DNA of 64,000 nucleotides. Origin: Acaudatibacter sp050729515. GTDB taxonomy: Bacteria; Pseudomonadota; Alphaproteobacteria; Caulobacterales; Caulobacteraceae. Location of the stretch: NCBI GenBank assembly GCA_050729515.1, contig JBOHLG010000009.1:1-64000 (forward strand), read 5' to 3'. The translations under genes were made by a program, and so were the position numbers. Position 1 is the stretch's first letter. Every line of letters begins with the position of its first letter. This document shows, in pieces, positions 44,196 through 54,500 of the stretch. The notes under the pieces were generated by a model. The model did no database searches, had not been told where the DNA came from, and worked only from the letters and a program-made list of their open reading frames with translations.

Positions 44196-44933
44196 ATGGC
44201 CGGAGAACCGGAATCGCTGGACAGCGACGAGCCGCTCGCAAAGCGCCGCGAGCGGCACGATTTCGACCGCCTGATCATGCTCTCCGATGGCGTCTTCGCC
44301 ATCTCGCTGACCCTGCTCGCCTTCGGCCTGAAGCCGGCGGGCGCGATGACCAGCCTGGCGAGCGTGTGGCGCGGGATCGCGCCCCAGCTCGATGCCTATG
44401 CCTTGAGCGTGATCGTGATCGGGGTCTTCTGGCTGGCCCACAAGCGCTTCATGGCCATGATCCTCAAGGCCGATGCGCCTCTGGTGGTGATCAATCTCTT
44501 CATCCTCTGCCTCATCGCCCTCATCCCGTCCGGCACCCGCTTTGCCCACTTCGGGGCAGGGCCGGGCATGGCGCTCTACGGGGCGCTGATCGCGGCGATC
44601 GGCCTCGCCGAGGGTGCGTTCTGGGGCTGGGCGATGGCGGCGAAGCTGATCTCCCCGGAGGTCCCCGCCAGGCTGCGCTGGTTCTTCCTGGCCCTGATCG
44701 TGATCGTGCCGCCGTTCTTCCTGCTCATCACCGAGATTTTCCGGCGGCCCGCCCCGGGCGTGATCCCGCTGGTGCTCCTGGCCCTCTTCCTCGTGGGCTG
44801 GCGCCTTCGTCTCTGGACCACCGCCCGCCTGGCCGGCGCCCCCGCCTCCCTACCGACTCCGACGCCGGCCCCGGCGCCGTCTCCCGACCCGGCGCGAGCG
44901 CGGACGCCCGCTGAGGTCCAGGACAGGGCTTGA
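44196..44933 (+). CDS. TMEM175/DUF1211-family membrane protein
   Basis: 245 residues, about six hydrophobic segments. The signature RLIMLSDGVFAISLTLLAF is the conserved (F)SDG-FAI helix of TMEM175 channels; YALSVIVIGVFWLAHKRFMA and IALIPSGTRFAHFGAG continue the pattern. Bacterial members conduct K+ or are of unknown use. The tail is Pro/Ala-rich (PTPTPAPAPSPDP). Its ribosome site is inside a palindromic repeat. Confidence 0.85.
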   Translation: MAGEPESLDSDEPLAKRRERHDFDRLIMLSDGVFAISLTLLAFGLKPAGAMTSLASVWRGIAPQLDAYALSVIVIGVFWLAHKRFMAMILKADAPLVVINLFILCLIALIPSGTRFAHFGAGPGMALYGALIAAIGLAEGAFWGWAMAAKLISPEVPARLRWFFLALIVIVPPFFLLITEIFRRPAPGVIPLVLLALFLVGWRLRLWTTARLAGAPASLPTPTPAPAPSPDPARARTPAEVQDRA

Positions 44934-44970
44934 ATGTCGGCCCAAGGCGCGTAGGCTCGCGACGTCTTCT

Positions 44971-45055
44971 CCGGGGTGTCCCGCCCAAGGGACTGAGAGG
45001 CCGCTGAAGCGGCGACCCGCCGAACCTGATCCGGGTCATGCCGGCGTAGGGAGGG
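44971..45055 (+). promoter_or_regulatory. TPP riboswitch (THI element)
   Basis: Contains GGGGTG, CTGAGA and the block CCGAACCTGATCCGGGTCAT followed by GCCGGCGTAGGGAGGG, the conserved TPP-binding core. It lies 67 bases before the thiC ATG and on the same strand, so thiC is likely switched off by thiamine diphosphate, probably by hiding its AGGAGG ribosome site. Confidence 0.95.
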
Positions 45056-45122
45056 ATGAGCGGCGCACCAGACGCGCGCGCCCTCTTCGCCGGCCGGACT
45101 CGAGCTCTAGGAGGCCGCGCCG

Positions 45123-46945
<1,823 letters not shown>

Positions 46946-46949
<4 letters not shown>

Positions 46950-47512
46950 TGTCAGCTGAACCCGACTTCGAGGCGCTCGCCCGTCGCTGGAGGGCGATGG
47001 TGGAAAAGGAGGATCTCGGCGGCTTCCTCGCGTCTCTTTCCATCAGGAAGCGCCAGATCGACGCCGCCAAGGCGCTCGTGAAGGCGGATCCCAACCTCAA
47101 CCAACGGCTGGTCGATCTCCTGATCCTAGGTCTCTCCGATCCGCGCGCGCCGGTGAGATTCGAGGCGGCGCACGCCCTGGACCAATTCGGCGAGCCGCGG
47201 TGCGTTCCGCACCTAGCGAAGCTGATGGAGGACAGGGTTCCCAGGGTGCGCTGGATGGCCATGCACGCGCTCTCCTGCCACGCCTGCGGCGAGGGGAGCG
47301 TCAGTCTCGCGCCCGAGATCGTCGGACGTATCTGCGAGGCCGTCCGGTCCGATCCCAGTCCGCGGGTGCGCCGCAATGCTGCCATCGCCTTGGGCATCTC
47401 GGCCAATCCTGCCGCCGCGGCGACTCTCGCCGACATCCTCGTCAAGGAGAACGATCCGAAGGTCGCCCAATGGGCCGAATGGGCCTTTGACCGCTGCGCA
47501 GAGGCGCCCTGA
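46946..47512 (+). CDS. HEAT-repeat protein coupled to thiC (188 aa)
   Basis: Start ATGATG overlaps the thiC stop (ATGA), so it is probably translated by coupling and under the same riboswitch. Body of HEAT-like helices: LVDLLILGLSDPRAPVRFEA, AHALDQFGEPRCVPHLAKLM, VRRNAAIALGISANPAAAAT and PKVAQWAEWAFDRCAEAP. LSCHACGEG carries two Cys. The family is known from phycobilin lyase-like or general HEAT proteins; the role with thiC is unknown. Confidence 0.8.
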
Positions 47513-47552
47513 AGCGGGAACGGACCCCGGGCATGAGGGTTGGAGTCCGGTC

Positions 47553-47855
47553 ATGGCTCGCGCCTCTCCCCATCGATGGTCGAACAAGGTCACGGCCGAG
47601 AGCCATGCGCTCGATCTCGAGCCGGAGATCTTCCGCTCCAACGATCCTGGCGAGATCGCCCGCTCGCTCAAGCGCTCGGCAGAATCGAGCCATCAGCGCA
47701 AGAGCTCGCCCTTCCGCTCGGCAATGTCGATGCTGACCTTCTACATCAACCGAGCCGGCGACAACTTGCCCAAGGGGCTCCAGCGCGTTCTGGAGGCCGC
47801 CAAGGATGAGCTGCGCGCCGCGTTCGGGCGTCCGCGATCGTCAGGGAAGCCTTGA
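47553..47855 (+). CDS. DUF3175 protein (100 aa)
   Basis: The DUF3175 pattern is clear: RWSNKVTAESHALDLEPEIF, DPGEIARSLKRSAESSHQRK and SSPFRSAMSMLTFYINRAGD. C-terminal LQRVLEAAKDELRAAFGR closes the family. Basic and helical, function unknown; such proteins are common next to genes for stress or Ku-type repair, which are not present here. TTGGAG lies upstream of the ATG. Confidence 0.88.
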   Translation: MARASPHRWSNKVTAESHALDLEPEIFRSNDPGEIARSLKRSAESSHQRKSSPFRSAMSMLTFYINRAGDNLPKGLQRVLEAAKDELRAAFGRPRSSGKP

Positions 47856-47908
47856 CGCGCCCGGGTTGAGGCGATATCTGTCAGGGTAGTCCTGACAGGA
47901 GACCGCAT

Positions 47909-48286
47909 ATGCCGACAATTGCCGAGACAAGCGCGTCGGCCGAAGAGCGGCCGCTCCATTGCTCCTTCTGCCTGAAGTCGCAACACGAGGTGGCCAAGCT
48001 CGTGGCGGGGCCGGCCGGGGTCTACATCTGCGATGAGTGCGTCGCGCTGTGCAACGAGGCGATCGCCGGACGGTCGTTCACCTATGATACCGAGGCCTAC
48101 AGGCTCGCAAAAATTCCAACCGAGCGCCTGCTCGCCCGCCTCTCGCCGATCGAGAAAACCCTGAGGGGCAAGGGGAATCAGCTCGAGGCGGCGGTCGACG
48201 AACTACGCGGGCGCGAGGTGAGCTGGGCCCAGATCGGCGCGGCCCTCGGCGTCTCGCGCCAGAGCGCCTGGGAGCGGTTCAGCTAA
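47909..48286 (+). CDS. Orphan ClpX-type zinc finger with C-terminal HTH
   Basis: 125 residues. CSFCLKSQHEVAKLVAGPAG and ICDECVALCNEAIAG form the C4 zinc finger normally found at the N terminus of ClpX. No AAA module follows. Instead a helical linker leads to WAQIGAALGVSRQSAWERF, a helix-turn-helix motif of the kind used for DNA binding. The protein might mimic ClpX adaptor contacts while bound to DNA; that is inference. The stop overlaps the stop of the convergent DUF488 gene. Confidence 0.85.
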   Translation: MPTIAETSASAEERPLHCSFCLKSQHEVAKLVAGPAGVYICDECVALCNEAIAGRSFTYDTEAYRLAKIPTERLLARLSPIEKTLRGKGNQLEAAVDELRGREVSWAQIGAALGVSRQSAWERFS

Positions 48287-48831
48287 TCCTCCGCCGGATA
48301 GGTGATCGAGGACCCTTCGATGTGGGCGAAGGGGGTGAGGCGATGGGCCCGGGAGCTTGTCGCCGAGAGGATCTCGATCGCCTCGATGCCTCTGACGAGG
48401 AGGGCGTCGGCGATGAGCGAGCGGTGGCAGCGCCAGGGAACCGCCTCGGCGCACATGATCGCGGTTCGGCGCTCGCGGCCAAGGACCATGAGCCGCGCGA
48501 GCCCCTCCTCGAAGGCCGGCGTTCCCATATAGTCGGCGAAGCCGCGGAAGCTCTCGTTGCGCCAGCCGAGATTGACCGAGTCCTTGCGCGGCGCCCGCAG
48601 GCCGCCGAGCTCGCCAAGCGGCTGATAGTCGAGGCCGCGCTCGCCGAGCGCCGGGCCGAGCGCCTCGGCGTTGATTTGCGGGTTGCGACGCGAACGGGGG
48701 ATGGAGCGGACGTCGGCGAGGCGCTCAATCCGGTAGGTCTTCAGGAGGGCGAGGAAAGCCTCGAGCGGGCGGGTCGAATGGCCGACCGTCCAGATCGCCA
48801 TCCTACGATCCGGATCGAAGAAAGCGCCCAT
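48283..48831 (-). CDS. DUF488 family protein
   Basis: 182 residues. The block IWTVGHSTRPLEAFLALLKT, then ADVRSIPRSRRNPQINAEAL and IMCAEAVPWRCHRSLIADAL are DUF488 signatures, with a conserved Cys-x2-H-like segment. The ATG at 48831 has GGAG upstream; a second ATG at 48801 starts the domain itself. Function unknown. The stop is shared with the convergent zinc-finger gene in CTAA. Confidence 0.86.
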   Translation of the reverse strand: MGAFFDPDRRMAIWTVGHSTRPLEAFLALLKTYRIERLADVRSIPRSRRNPQINAEALGPALGERGLDYQPLGELGGLRAPRKDSVNLGWRNESFRGFADYMGTPAFEEGLARLMVLGRERRTAIMCAEAVPWRCHRSLIADALLVRGIEAIEILSATSSRAHRLTPFAHIEGSSITYPAED

Positions 48832-48892
48832 TTCCGGCTCCGCCTCTGACCGCGCGGTCCGAATGGTGCTAGGATGTTCCCGAGATTGCGTC

Positions 48893-49855
48893 ATGACCTC
48901 CATGCTCGACCGCCGATCGCTCTTCAGTCTCGGGCTCGCCGGGGCGGGAATCCTCGCCGCCGGAGCGTCCAGAGGCGCGATCGTCCAGCAGCTCACTGCT
49001 TCGCGCCTCACTCAACCCGGCGATCGGATTTACCTGCCGCCGACCACCCTTCAGGCGGCCGCCGACCTCTATCGGCGGATGAGCGCGCCCATCTGGGTGA
49101 ACCGCGAGGGCCCGTTCGGCTTCGTGGTCGACACCGGGGCCAATCAGTCGGTGATCTCCTCCGAACTGGCGGACAGGCTCAAGCTCGCGGTCGGGCCGGA
49201 CGAGCCCTTGAACGGCGTCGCGGGCATGAAGCTCGCCCCCACCACCTCCGCACGCCTTTCCATCGACAAGCGCGATATGGACAAGGCGACGCTTTCCATC
49301 CTTCCCGGCAAGGCGATCGGCGGTGAGGGGATGCTGGGCCTCGACCAGCTCGGCGACCAGGAGTTCACCCTCGATTTCCACAACGAAACGCTCGAGATCC
49401 GCGCCCCCGGCAAATTGTGGATACAGCCCGGAACGGTGGTGGTGAAGGCGACGCGCCGGGACGGTCAGCTCACCTTCATCAACGCCCAGCTCGCCGGAAC
49501 GCGCCTCACCGCCTTCCTCGACACCGGGGCGCAGAACACCATCGGCAACATGCAGCTTCGAGCGATGGCGGTGAGCCTTCATCCCACCGCGCAATGGACC
49601 AAGAGCCAGGTGGTCTCGGCGACCGGCCAGACGATCTGGGCCGACATGGCCATGCTCCCCGATCTCAAGTTCGGCGGAATGAGCTTTCCCGACTGGCCGG
49701 TGGCGTTCGCCGATCTCCATACCTTCGACATGTGGGGCCTGGAGGCGCAGCCGGCGATCCTGATCGGAGCGGACGTCCTCTCCCAATTCCAGACCGTCAC
49801 CCTGGACTTCGCCCGCAACGAGGTGCGATTCGTCCCGCCCTGGCATGACGACTGA
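48893..49855 (+). CDS. Exported two-lobed retropepsin-like aspartic protease
   Basis: 320 residues. Twin-arginine signal (LDRRSLFSLGLAGAGILAAG). Two homologous lobes each carry a catalytic motif: FVVDTGANQSVISSELAD and LTAFLDTGAQNTIGNMQLRA. The lobes end in matching strands: GMLGLDQLGDQEFTLDFHNE and AILIGADVLSQFQTVTLDFA. Retropepsins are homodimers, so this looks like a fused pseudo-dimer. Likely a periplasmic peptidase; the substrate is unknown. Divergent from the DUF488 gene. Confidence 0.88.
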   Translation: MTSMLDRRSLFSLGLAGAGILAAGASRGAIVQQLTASRLTQPGDRIYLPPTTLQAAADLYRRMSAPIWVNREGPFGFVVDTGANQSVISSELADRLKLAVGPDEPLNGVAGMKLAPTTSARLSIDKRDMDKATLSILPGKAIGGEGMLGLDQLGDQEFTLDFHNETLEIRAPGKLWIQPGTVVVKATRRDGQLTFINAQLAGTRLTAFLDTGAQNTIGNMQLRAMAVSLHPTAQWTKSQVVSATGQTIWADMAMLPDLKFGGMSFPDWPVAFADLHTFDMWGLEAQPAILIGADVLSQFQTVTLDFARNEVRFVPPWHDD

Positions 49856-49873
49856 TCCGGAGGCAAGCAGGCG

Positions 49874-51652
49874 GTGGGCTTTTTCGCGAGGCTGGTTCGC
49901 GATGGCCTTTTCCTCCTTCGTCTGATCCGGACCTACCTTCGCATCGCCTCCATCGGGGCCCGATCGACCAACCTCGCGGTCGATGATCTCGAGCGCGCCT
50001 GCGCGCGCTTCGCTTCCCGCAGCGCGATCCGCTTCGAAGGCGCGGAGCTTACCTATTCCGAGCTGAACGCCCGCGCCGAGCGCTTCGCCGCCTGGGCCGC
50101 CGAAGCGGGCCTCAAGCGCGGCGAGGCGGTCGCCGTCCTTCTTCCCAACCGGCTCGACTACATTCCTCTGTGGTTCGGCTTGGCGAAGCTCGGCGTCGTC
50201 TCCGCCCTTCTCAACTACGAGCTATCAGGCGCCGCCCTCGCCCATTGCCTTGCGATCAGCGGCGCGCGCTTCGCCGTCGTCGACGAAACGACCGAGACAG
50301 CTCTCAGGGACTCCGCCGGCCGCCCGCTCGAGGTCTGGAGCCTCGGGCCTTCCAAAGCGGGCTCGCGCGACCTCGCCGGCGTGCTGTCCGCCACGCCCAA
50401 GGCGCGCGCATATCGCAGCCTCAGGGCCGGGATGAAGGCCGCCGACACGGCCCTTCTGATGTACACCAGCGGCACCACCGGGCTGCCCAAGGCCGCCCGC
50501 ATCGCCCACATGCGCGCCCAGCTCTTCATGCGAGGCTTTTTGGGAGCGACCGGCGCGAGGCCGTCCGACCGCATCCATGTGAGCCTCCCACTCTATCACG
50601 CGACCGGCGGGCTCTGCGCGGCCGGCGCGGCGCTCCTGGGCGGCGGCTGCGTGATCCTCCAGCGGGAGTTCTCGGCCCATCGCTTCTTCGCCGAGATCCT
50701 CGATGAGCGGGCGACCATGTTCGTCTATGTGGGCGAGCTCTGCCGCTATCTGGCGGCCCTGCCGGCGCAGGCGGGCGAGCGCGGCCACGCCCTGCGGCTG
50801 GCCTTCGGAAACGGCCTCTCTCCGGACGTGTGGCGGACGCTCCTCGACCGCTTCGCGATCCCCCGGGTCCTGGAGTTCTACGGTTCGACCGAGGGCAACG
50901 TCTCGATGTTCAATTTCGATGGAAAGATCGGCGCGGCCGGGCGGGCGCCGCGCTGGCTCGCCCCTTTCTTCAATTTCGCCCTCGTCCGCTTCGACGCCGA
51001 GGCCGAGGCCCCGGCGCGGGGGAAGGACGGCCGCTGCCAGCGCGCCAGGCCCGACGAGATCGGCGAACTCATCGGCCGGATCGGGACCTCGAGCCGAGAC
51101 GCCTTCCACGGCTATGCCCGAGCGGCTCAGACCAGGAAGAAGGTGCTGGACGACGTCTTCGCCAAAGGCGACGCCTGGTTTTCCAGCGGCGATCTGATGC
51201 GCCAGGACGAAGAAGGCTATTTCTTCTTCGTCGACCGGGTCGGCGACACCTTCCGCTGGAAAGGCCAGAACGTCTCCACCAATGAAGTGGCCGAGGAAAT
51301 CCTGCGCGTCGCCGGCGTCAAGGAGGCGGCGGTCTATGGGGTCAGGGTGGGCGATCTCGAGGGGCGGGCCGGCATGGCCGCGCTGGTGGTCGACCCCACC
51401 TTCGACCTCGCAGCCTTCGGCGCCCATCTCGACGCTGCGCTTCCCCACTACGCGGCGCCGGTCTTCCTCCGCCTCGAAGAGGCGATCGCCAAGACCGGCA
51501 CCTTCAAGGTGAGGAAGACGGCGCTCCAGGAGGAGGGCTTCGATCCGGCGCGCGTGAGCGGCGCTCTCTTCTTCCGCCCGGCCGGAGGTCCGTTCGAGCC
51601 GCTCACGCCGGACGTGCGCGCCGAGATCCTGGCCGGTGCGGTTAGGCTCTGA
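49874..51652 (+). CDS. Long-chain acyl-CoA synthetase, FATP-like
   Basis: 592 residues with GTG start. AMP-binding motif LLMYTSGTTGLPKAARIAHM, then LEFYGSTEGNVSMFNFDGKI and the signature GYFFFVDRVGDTFRWKGQNV followed by STNEVAEEIL identify a very-long-chain or FATP-type acyl-CoA synthetase rather than a plain FadD. An amphipathic N terminus (LVRDGLFLLRLIRTYLRIAS) may attach it to the membrane. It activates fatty acids with ATP and CoA. It is 18 bases after the protease gene. Confidence 0.92.
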   Translation: MGFFARLVRDGLFLLRLIRTYLRIASIGARSTNLAVDDLERACARFASRSAIRFEGAELTYSELNARAERFAAWAAEAGLKRGEAVAVLLPNRLDYIPLWFGLAKLGVVSALLNYELSGAALAHCLAISGARFAVVDETTETALRDSAGRPLEVWSLGPSKAGSRDLAGVLSATPKARAYRSLRAGMKAADTALLMYTSGTTGLPKAARIAHMRAQLFMRGFLGATGARPSDRIHVSLPLYHATGGLCAAGAALLGGGCVILQREFSAHRFFAEILDERATMFVYVGELCRYLAALPAQAGERGHALRLAFGNGLSPDVWRTLLDRFAIPRVLEFYGSTEGNVSMFNFDGKIGAAGRAPRWLAPFFNFALVRFDAEAEAPARGKDGRCQRARPDEIGELIGRIGTSSRDAFHGYARAAQTRKKVLDDVFAKGDAWFSSGDLMRQDEEGYFFFVDRVGDTFRWKGQNVSTNEVAEEILRVAGVKEAAVYGVRVGDLEGRAGMAALVVDPTFDLAAFGAHLDAALPHYAAPVFLRLEEAIAKTGTFKVRKTALQEEGFDPARVSGALFFRPAGGPFEPLTPDVRAEILAGAVRL

Positions 51653-51716
51653 CGGCGGCCTCGACGCCCCGTGGCGGTCGTGGCAAGAGGCGCCGCCCTT
51701 TTCCTCCGAGATCCCG

Positions 51717-52643
51717 ATGCGGTTTTTCGCTCCCCTCGCGTCCGTCCTCCTCCTCGCCGCTGCTCCCTCCGCGTTGAGTACGCCGAGCCCCGCGCCGCCC
51801 ACGACGGTGACCGATGCAGGCCCGCGCCTCTTCGCCGGCGACAGGATGGTGATCCTTCCCAGGATCAGCGTGGAGGTGATCGGCGAGGGGCCCGATCTGG
51901 TGTTCATCCCCGGCCTGGCGTCCTCGCGCGCCACCTGGAAGGCGACGGCCGAAAGGCTCAGGTCGCGCTATCGCCTGCACCTCGTCCAGGTCGCCGGTTT
52001 CGCCGGAGAACTGGCGCGGGCCAACGCCTCCGGAGCGGTGGTCGTCCCGACCGCCGAGGCGATCGCCGACTACATCGAAGGAGCCCATCTCGCGCCGGCG
52101 ACGATCATCGGCCATTCGCTCGGCGGGACGATCGCCCTGTGGCTGGCCGAGAACCGACCGGCGGATGTGCGCCCGGTCCTGGTGGTCGACGCCCTGCCAT
52201 TCTTCGCCCGGGTCATGCTCGGCCCCAAGGCGAGCGTCGCCTCGATCACCCCCATGGCTGAGAGAATACGTCACGCCCCGGCGCTTCCTCTGAGCCAGAC
52301 GGCGAAGATGATGGACGCCATGGTCACCGGCGCTGCGGAACGGGCCATGGTCCTCGCCTGGAGCGAAGAGAGCGATCCGACGACCATCACCAATGCGCTC
52401 GCCGACGATCTCGAACTCGATCTTGGGCCGGGCCTTGCGACGATCAAGGCGCCGGTCGAGATTCTCTACCCCGACAACGCCCCGCTCGGCGTTCCCGCAG
52501 GCGCGACCGATCCGATCTATCACGGCGCCTTCGCGAGCCTGCCGGGGGTGAAGCTCGTCCGGGTCGACCACTCCTTGCACTTCATCATGCTCGACCAGCC
52601 GGCCCAATTCGCCGCCGCCCTCGATGCTATGGCCGGAGGATGA
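51717..52643 (+). CDS. Exported alpha/beta-fold hydrolase
   Basis: 308 residues. Signal peptide MRFFAPLASVLLLAAAPSAL. Core: DLVFIPGLASSRATWKATAE, nucleophile in IIGHSLGGTIAL, Asp candidate in EILYPDNAPLGV and His in VDHSLHFIMLDQ. The usual HG oxyanion is replaced by IPG. Substrate unknown. The stop overlaps the next start (ATGA). Confidence 0.88.
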   Translation: MRFFAPLASVLLLAAAPSALSTPSPAPPTTVTDAGPRLFAGDRMVILPRISVEVIGEGPDLVFIPGLASSRATWKATAERLRSRYRLHLVQVAGFAGELARANASGAVVVPTAEAIADYIEGAHLAPATIIGHSLGGTIALWLAENRPADVRPVLVVDALPFFARVMLGPKASVASITPMAERIRHAPALPLSQTAKMMDAMVTGAAERAMVLAWSEESDPTTITNALADDLELDLGPGLATIKAPVEILYPDNAPLGVPAGATDPIYHGAFASLPGVKLVRVDHSLHFIMLDQPAQFAAALDAMAGG

Positions 52644-53248
52644 GCCGCATCGACGAGATCGGGGCGGCCTTCGCCGTCGAACTCGCTTCGCGATCGTGCT
52701 TCGTCGACACGATGGTGATGTCGGAGATCGGGCCGGTGCGCCATCGGTTCTTCCTCGGCGACGCCGATTTTCCAGCCGAACTCGTCCAGTCGGCCCGTGC
52801 GATCGTTTTCCGCGGCTCAAAGGTCGTGGTGGTCAAGGACAGGGTTGTGATCAGGGAACGGAAGGGCGCGGGCCACATCCTGCCGGGCGGCCACCTCGAG
52901 GACGGCGAGACTGAAGAAGAGGCCCTGCGGCGAGAACTCCTGGAGGAGACTGGCTGGCGAGTCGGCGAGATCGATCCGTTCGGATTCATCTTCATCGAGC
53001 CGGCCGGCGCGCAATCCGAGGCTGTCATGCGGCGGGTGCACACGCTCTTCCTAGCCGAGGGGATCTCCTGCCATCGCAGTGCGCGGGACCTCTCCCAGAT
53101 CGAGATTGGTTCGAGGCTCGTTCCGATGAGTCGCGCCCTGGCGGATTTGCCGGATGATCTCGCCAAGCTGCTCGAAGCGGCGATCCATCGACGTCGGCGG
53201 CGGAGTGTCTTGCCTGCGCCCCGGCTTTCCCGGCTATCGCCGGGTTGA
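52640..53248 (+). CDS. Nudix hydrolase (202 aa)
   Basis: The Nudix box is GGHLEDGETEEEALRRELLE plus ETGW, matching G-x5-E-x7-R-E-x2-E-E-x-G-hydrophobic. It hydrolyses a nucleoside diphosphate linked to another group; the substrate is not clear. The ATG overlaps the preceding stop (ATGA), so it is coupled to the hydrolase gene. The C terminus is Arg-rich (IHRRRRRSVLPAPRLSRLSP). Confidence 0.88.
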   Translation: MSRIDEIGAAFAVELASRSCFVDTMVMSEIGPVRHRFFLGDADFPAELVQSARAIVFRGSKVVVVKDRVVIRERKGAGHILPGGHLEDGETEEEALRRELLEETGWRVGEIDPFGFIFIEPAGAQSEAVMRRVHTLFLAEGISCHRSARDLSQIEIGSRLVPMSRALADLPDDLAKLLEAAIHRRRRRSVLPAPRLSRLSPG

Positions 53249-53270
53249 GCGGAAGCGGGGAGTTCGGCGG

Positions 53271-53470
53271 TCAAGCCCCCGAGAGGGAGGTTTCGGCCCC
53301 TTCGCAGTCTTTGATCTGCGAGAGGAGGGTCCCGTGCCCGTCCTTGGGCGCGGGGATGAAGGTAAGGCCGGCCGCTTCGCGCGCCGCGTGGGCGCCGCTC
53401 CGGCCCGGCGACAAGAAGCGAAGGCTCGGGCCGAGGACATCGCGGTGGAAGGCGACGGCCCCATCCGATG
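53271..53470 (-). pseudogene. Possible VOC-like fragment without start
   Basis: A minus-strand frame reads DGAVAFHRDVLGPSLRFLSP and later AAREAAGLTFIPAPKDGHGT, ending at a stop at 53271. AVAFxRDVLG recalls the opening of VOC proteins. No start codon or second module is present. A weak call. Confidence 0.3.
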
Positions 53471-53608
53471 CGGCGGATGCCGGCGCCCTCCTCTCCGCCG
53501 CCGCCCTCGCCGCTCCTTCGGTTACGGGCTGTGAAGGAGTCTGGAGCTTAACAATGAACGCCGGCCAGCCATTGGGCGCGGCGAGGGAAACGTCAAGGAG
53601 ACTGTACT

Positions 53609-54154
53609 ATGGGTCGCCTCGGAGCCTTCATGACGTCTTTCGCGTCTTTCCGCAAAATTGATGCCATTGTTACAATCAACGGCGACGTCTCCGGACCGCG
53701 ATCAAGTGACGATGGACGGCGGAAACACCCAAGACATCCACGAAACATCGAAGTGTCTTTGAGTTTAATCGTAGTCTCCCTTAGTATTTTTAGCGCCGCG
53801 CCTGCCCGGTCGACCTCGCTCTTATGCCGTTGGGATATAGACCCAGCCAATGATTTCACCGTTGAATTCAACGCGGCAAATCAGTCGGTGATAGCGACGT
53901 CCCTTCCATACAAAGCTGTATCCTCGAGCTGGGACCAGAGGTTTAACAGCGGCTCCTCCAGTGTTGAGCGGTTCGATGACGATACCATCGAATTCAAGCA
54001 AATATTTCCAGATGCCGAAGGCGGGTACGAATGGAGGGAATTCAGCATAAACCGACTAACCGGCAATATGGATGTCTATGATCCAAAGAATTCCAATAAA
54101 GCTGACCGTGGACATTCAGAGTACATGTGCACCAAATCCACCCAGCAGTTCTAG
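53609..54154 (+). CDS. Hypothetical exported protein from an AT-richer patch (181 aa)
   Basis: AGGAG lies nine bases before the ATG. After a basic leader, VSLSLIVVSLSIFSAAPARS is a hydrophobic segment ending in a possible cleavage site (ARS). The mature part LLCRWDIDPANDFTVEFNAA, then FDDDTIEFKQIFPDAEGGYE and the late DRGHSEYMCTKS has two Cys and is strand-rich. Codon usage is unlike the neighbours (many ATA, TTT, AAT, TTA), suggesting recent transfer. No family recognised. Confidence 0.65.
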   Translation: MGRLGAFMTSFASFRKIDAIVTINGDVSGPRSSDDGRRKHPRHPRNIEVSLSLIVVSLSIFSAAPARSTSLLCRWDIDPANDFTVEFNAANQSVIATSLPYKAVSSSWDQRFNSGSSSVERFDDDTIEFKQIFPDAEGGYEWREFSINRLTGNMDVYDPKNSNKADRGHSEYMCTKSTQQF

Positions 54155-54500
54155 GGTGCGAGTCCAACGGATAGCGGCCACCCCGCAACCGGACGTTCCG
54201 AACTTCCGAGTTGGGTCGAGCCCGGTCGGCAGCTTTGAGGCAGACAGCCGACATCGTCGACAGCCGTAGAGAGTGGAAAGCCGACCCTACTGGGAGGAAA
54301 GTTCTCGGATCATCCCTAGGCGGCCGCCGCCGCACGGCCGGCATCGCCTAAACTGCCAGGCTCAGCGCCATGAGCAGCGCGCCCGCAAAGACAAACAACA
54401 GCCTCATGCCGGCGCCTGGCCGCGCGCCGACGAGCCCGCCGATACTTAACCGGTCGTAACTAGGTCGACGTCCAACGGCGCCTTAGTGTTGGCGGTAAGG
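54155..54500. other. 346-bp region without an intact gene
   Basis: Holds the end of the hypothetical gene's downstream region, a TauE-like fragment (54348-54470, minus strand), and the upstream region of the beta-lactamase-fold gene. No clear promoter or terminator was seen. Confidence 0.4.
54348..54470 (-). pseudogene. C-terminal remnant of a TauE/SafE-like membrane protein
   Basis: A minus-strand frame reads SYDRLSIGGLVGARPGAGMR and then LLFVFAGALLMALSLAV-stop. The last two helices of TauE/SafE transporters look like this (G-x-GAR, L-R-x-L-F). The frame opens after a stop and has no start codon. A weak but specific-looking remnant. Confidence 0.35.

Noticed and set aside
50225..51934. 569-codon minus-strand frame under the acyl-CoA synthetase
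   Set aside because: Shadow; the synthetase motifs on the plus strand are complete.
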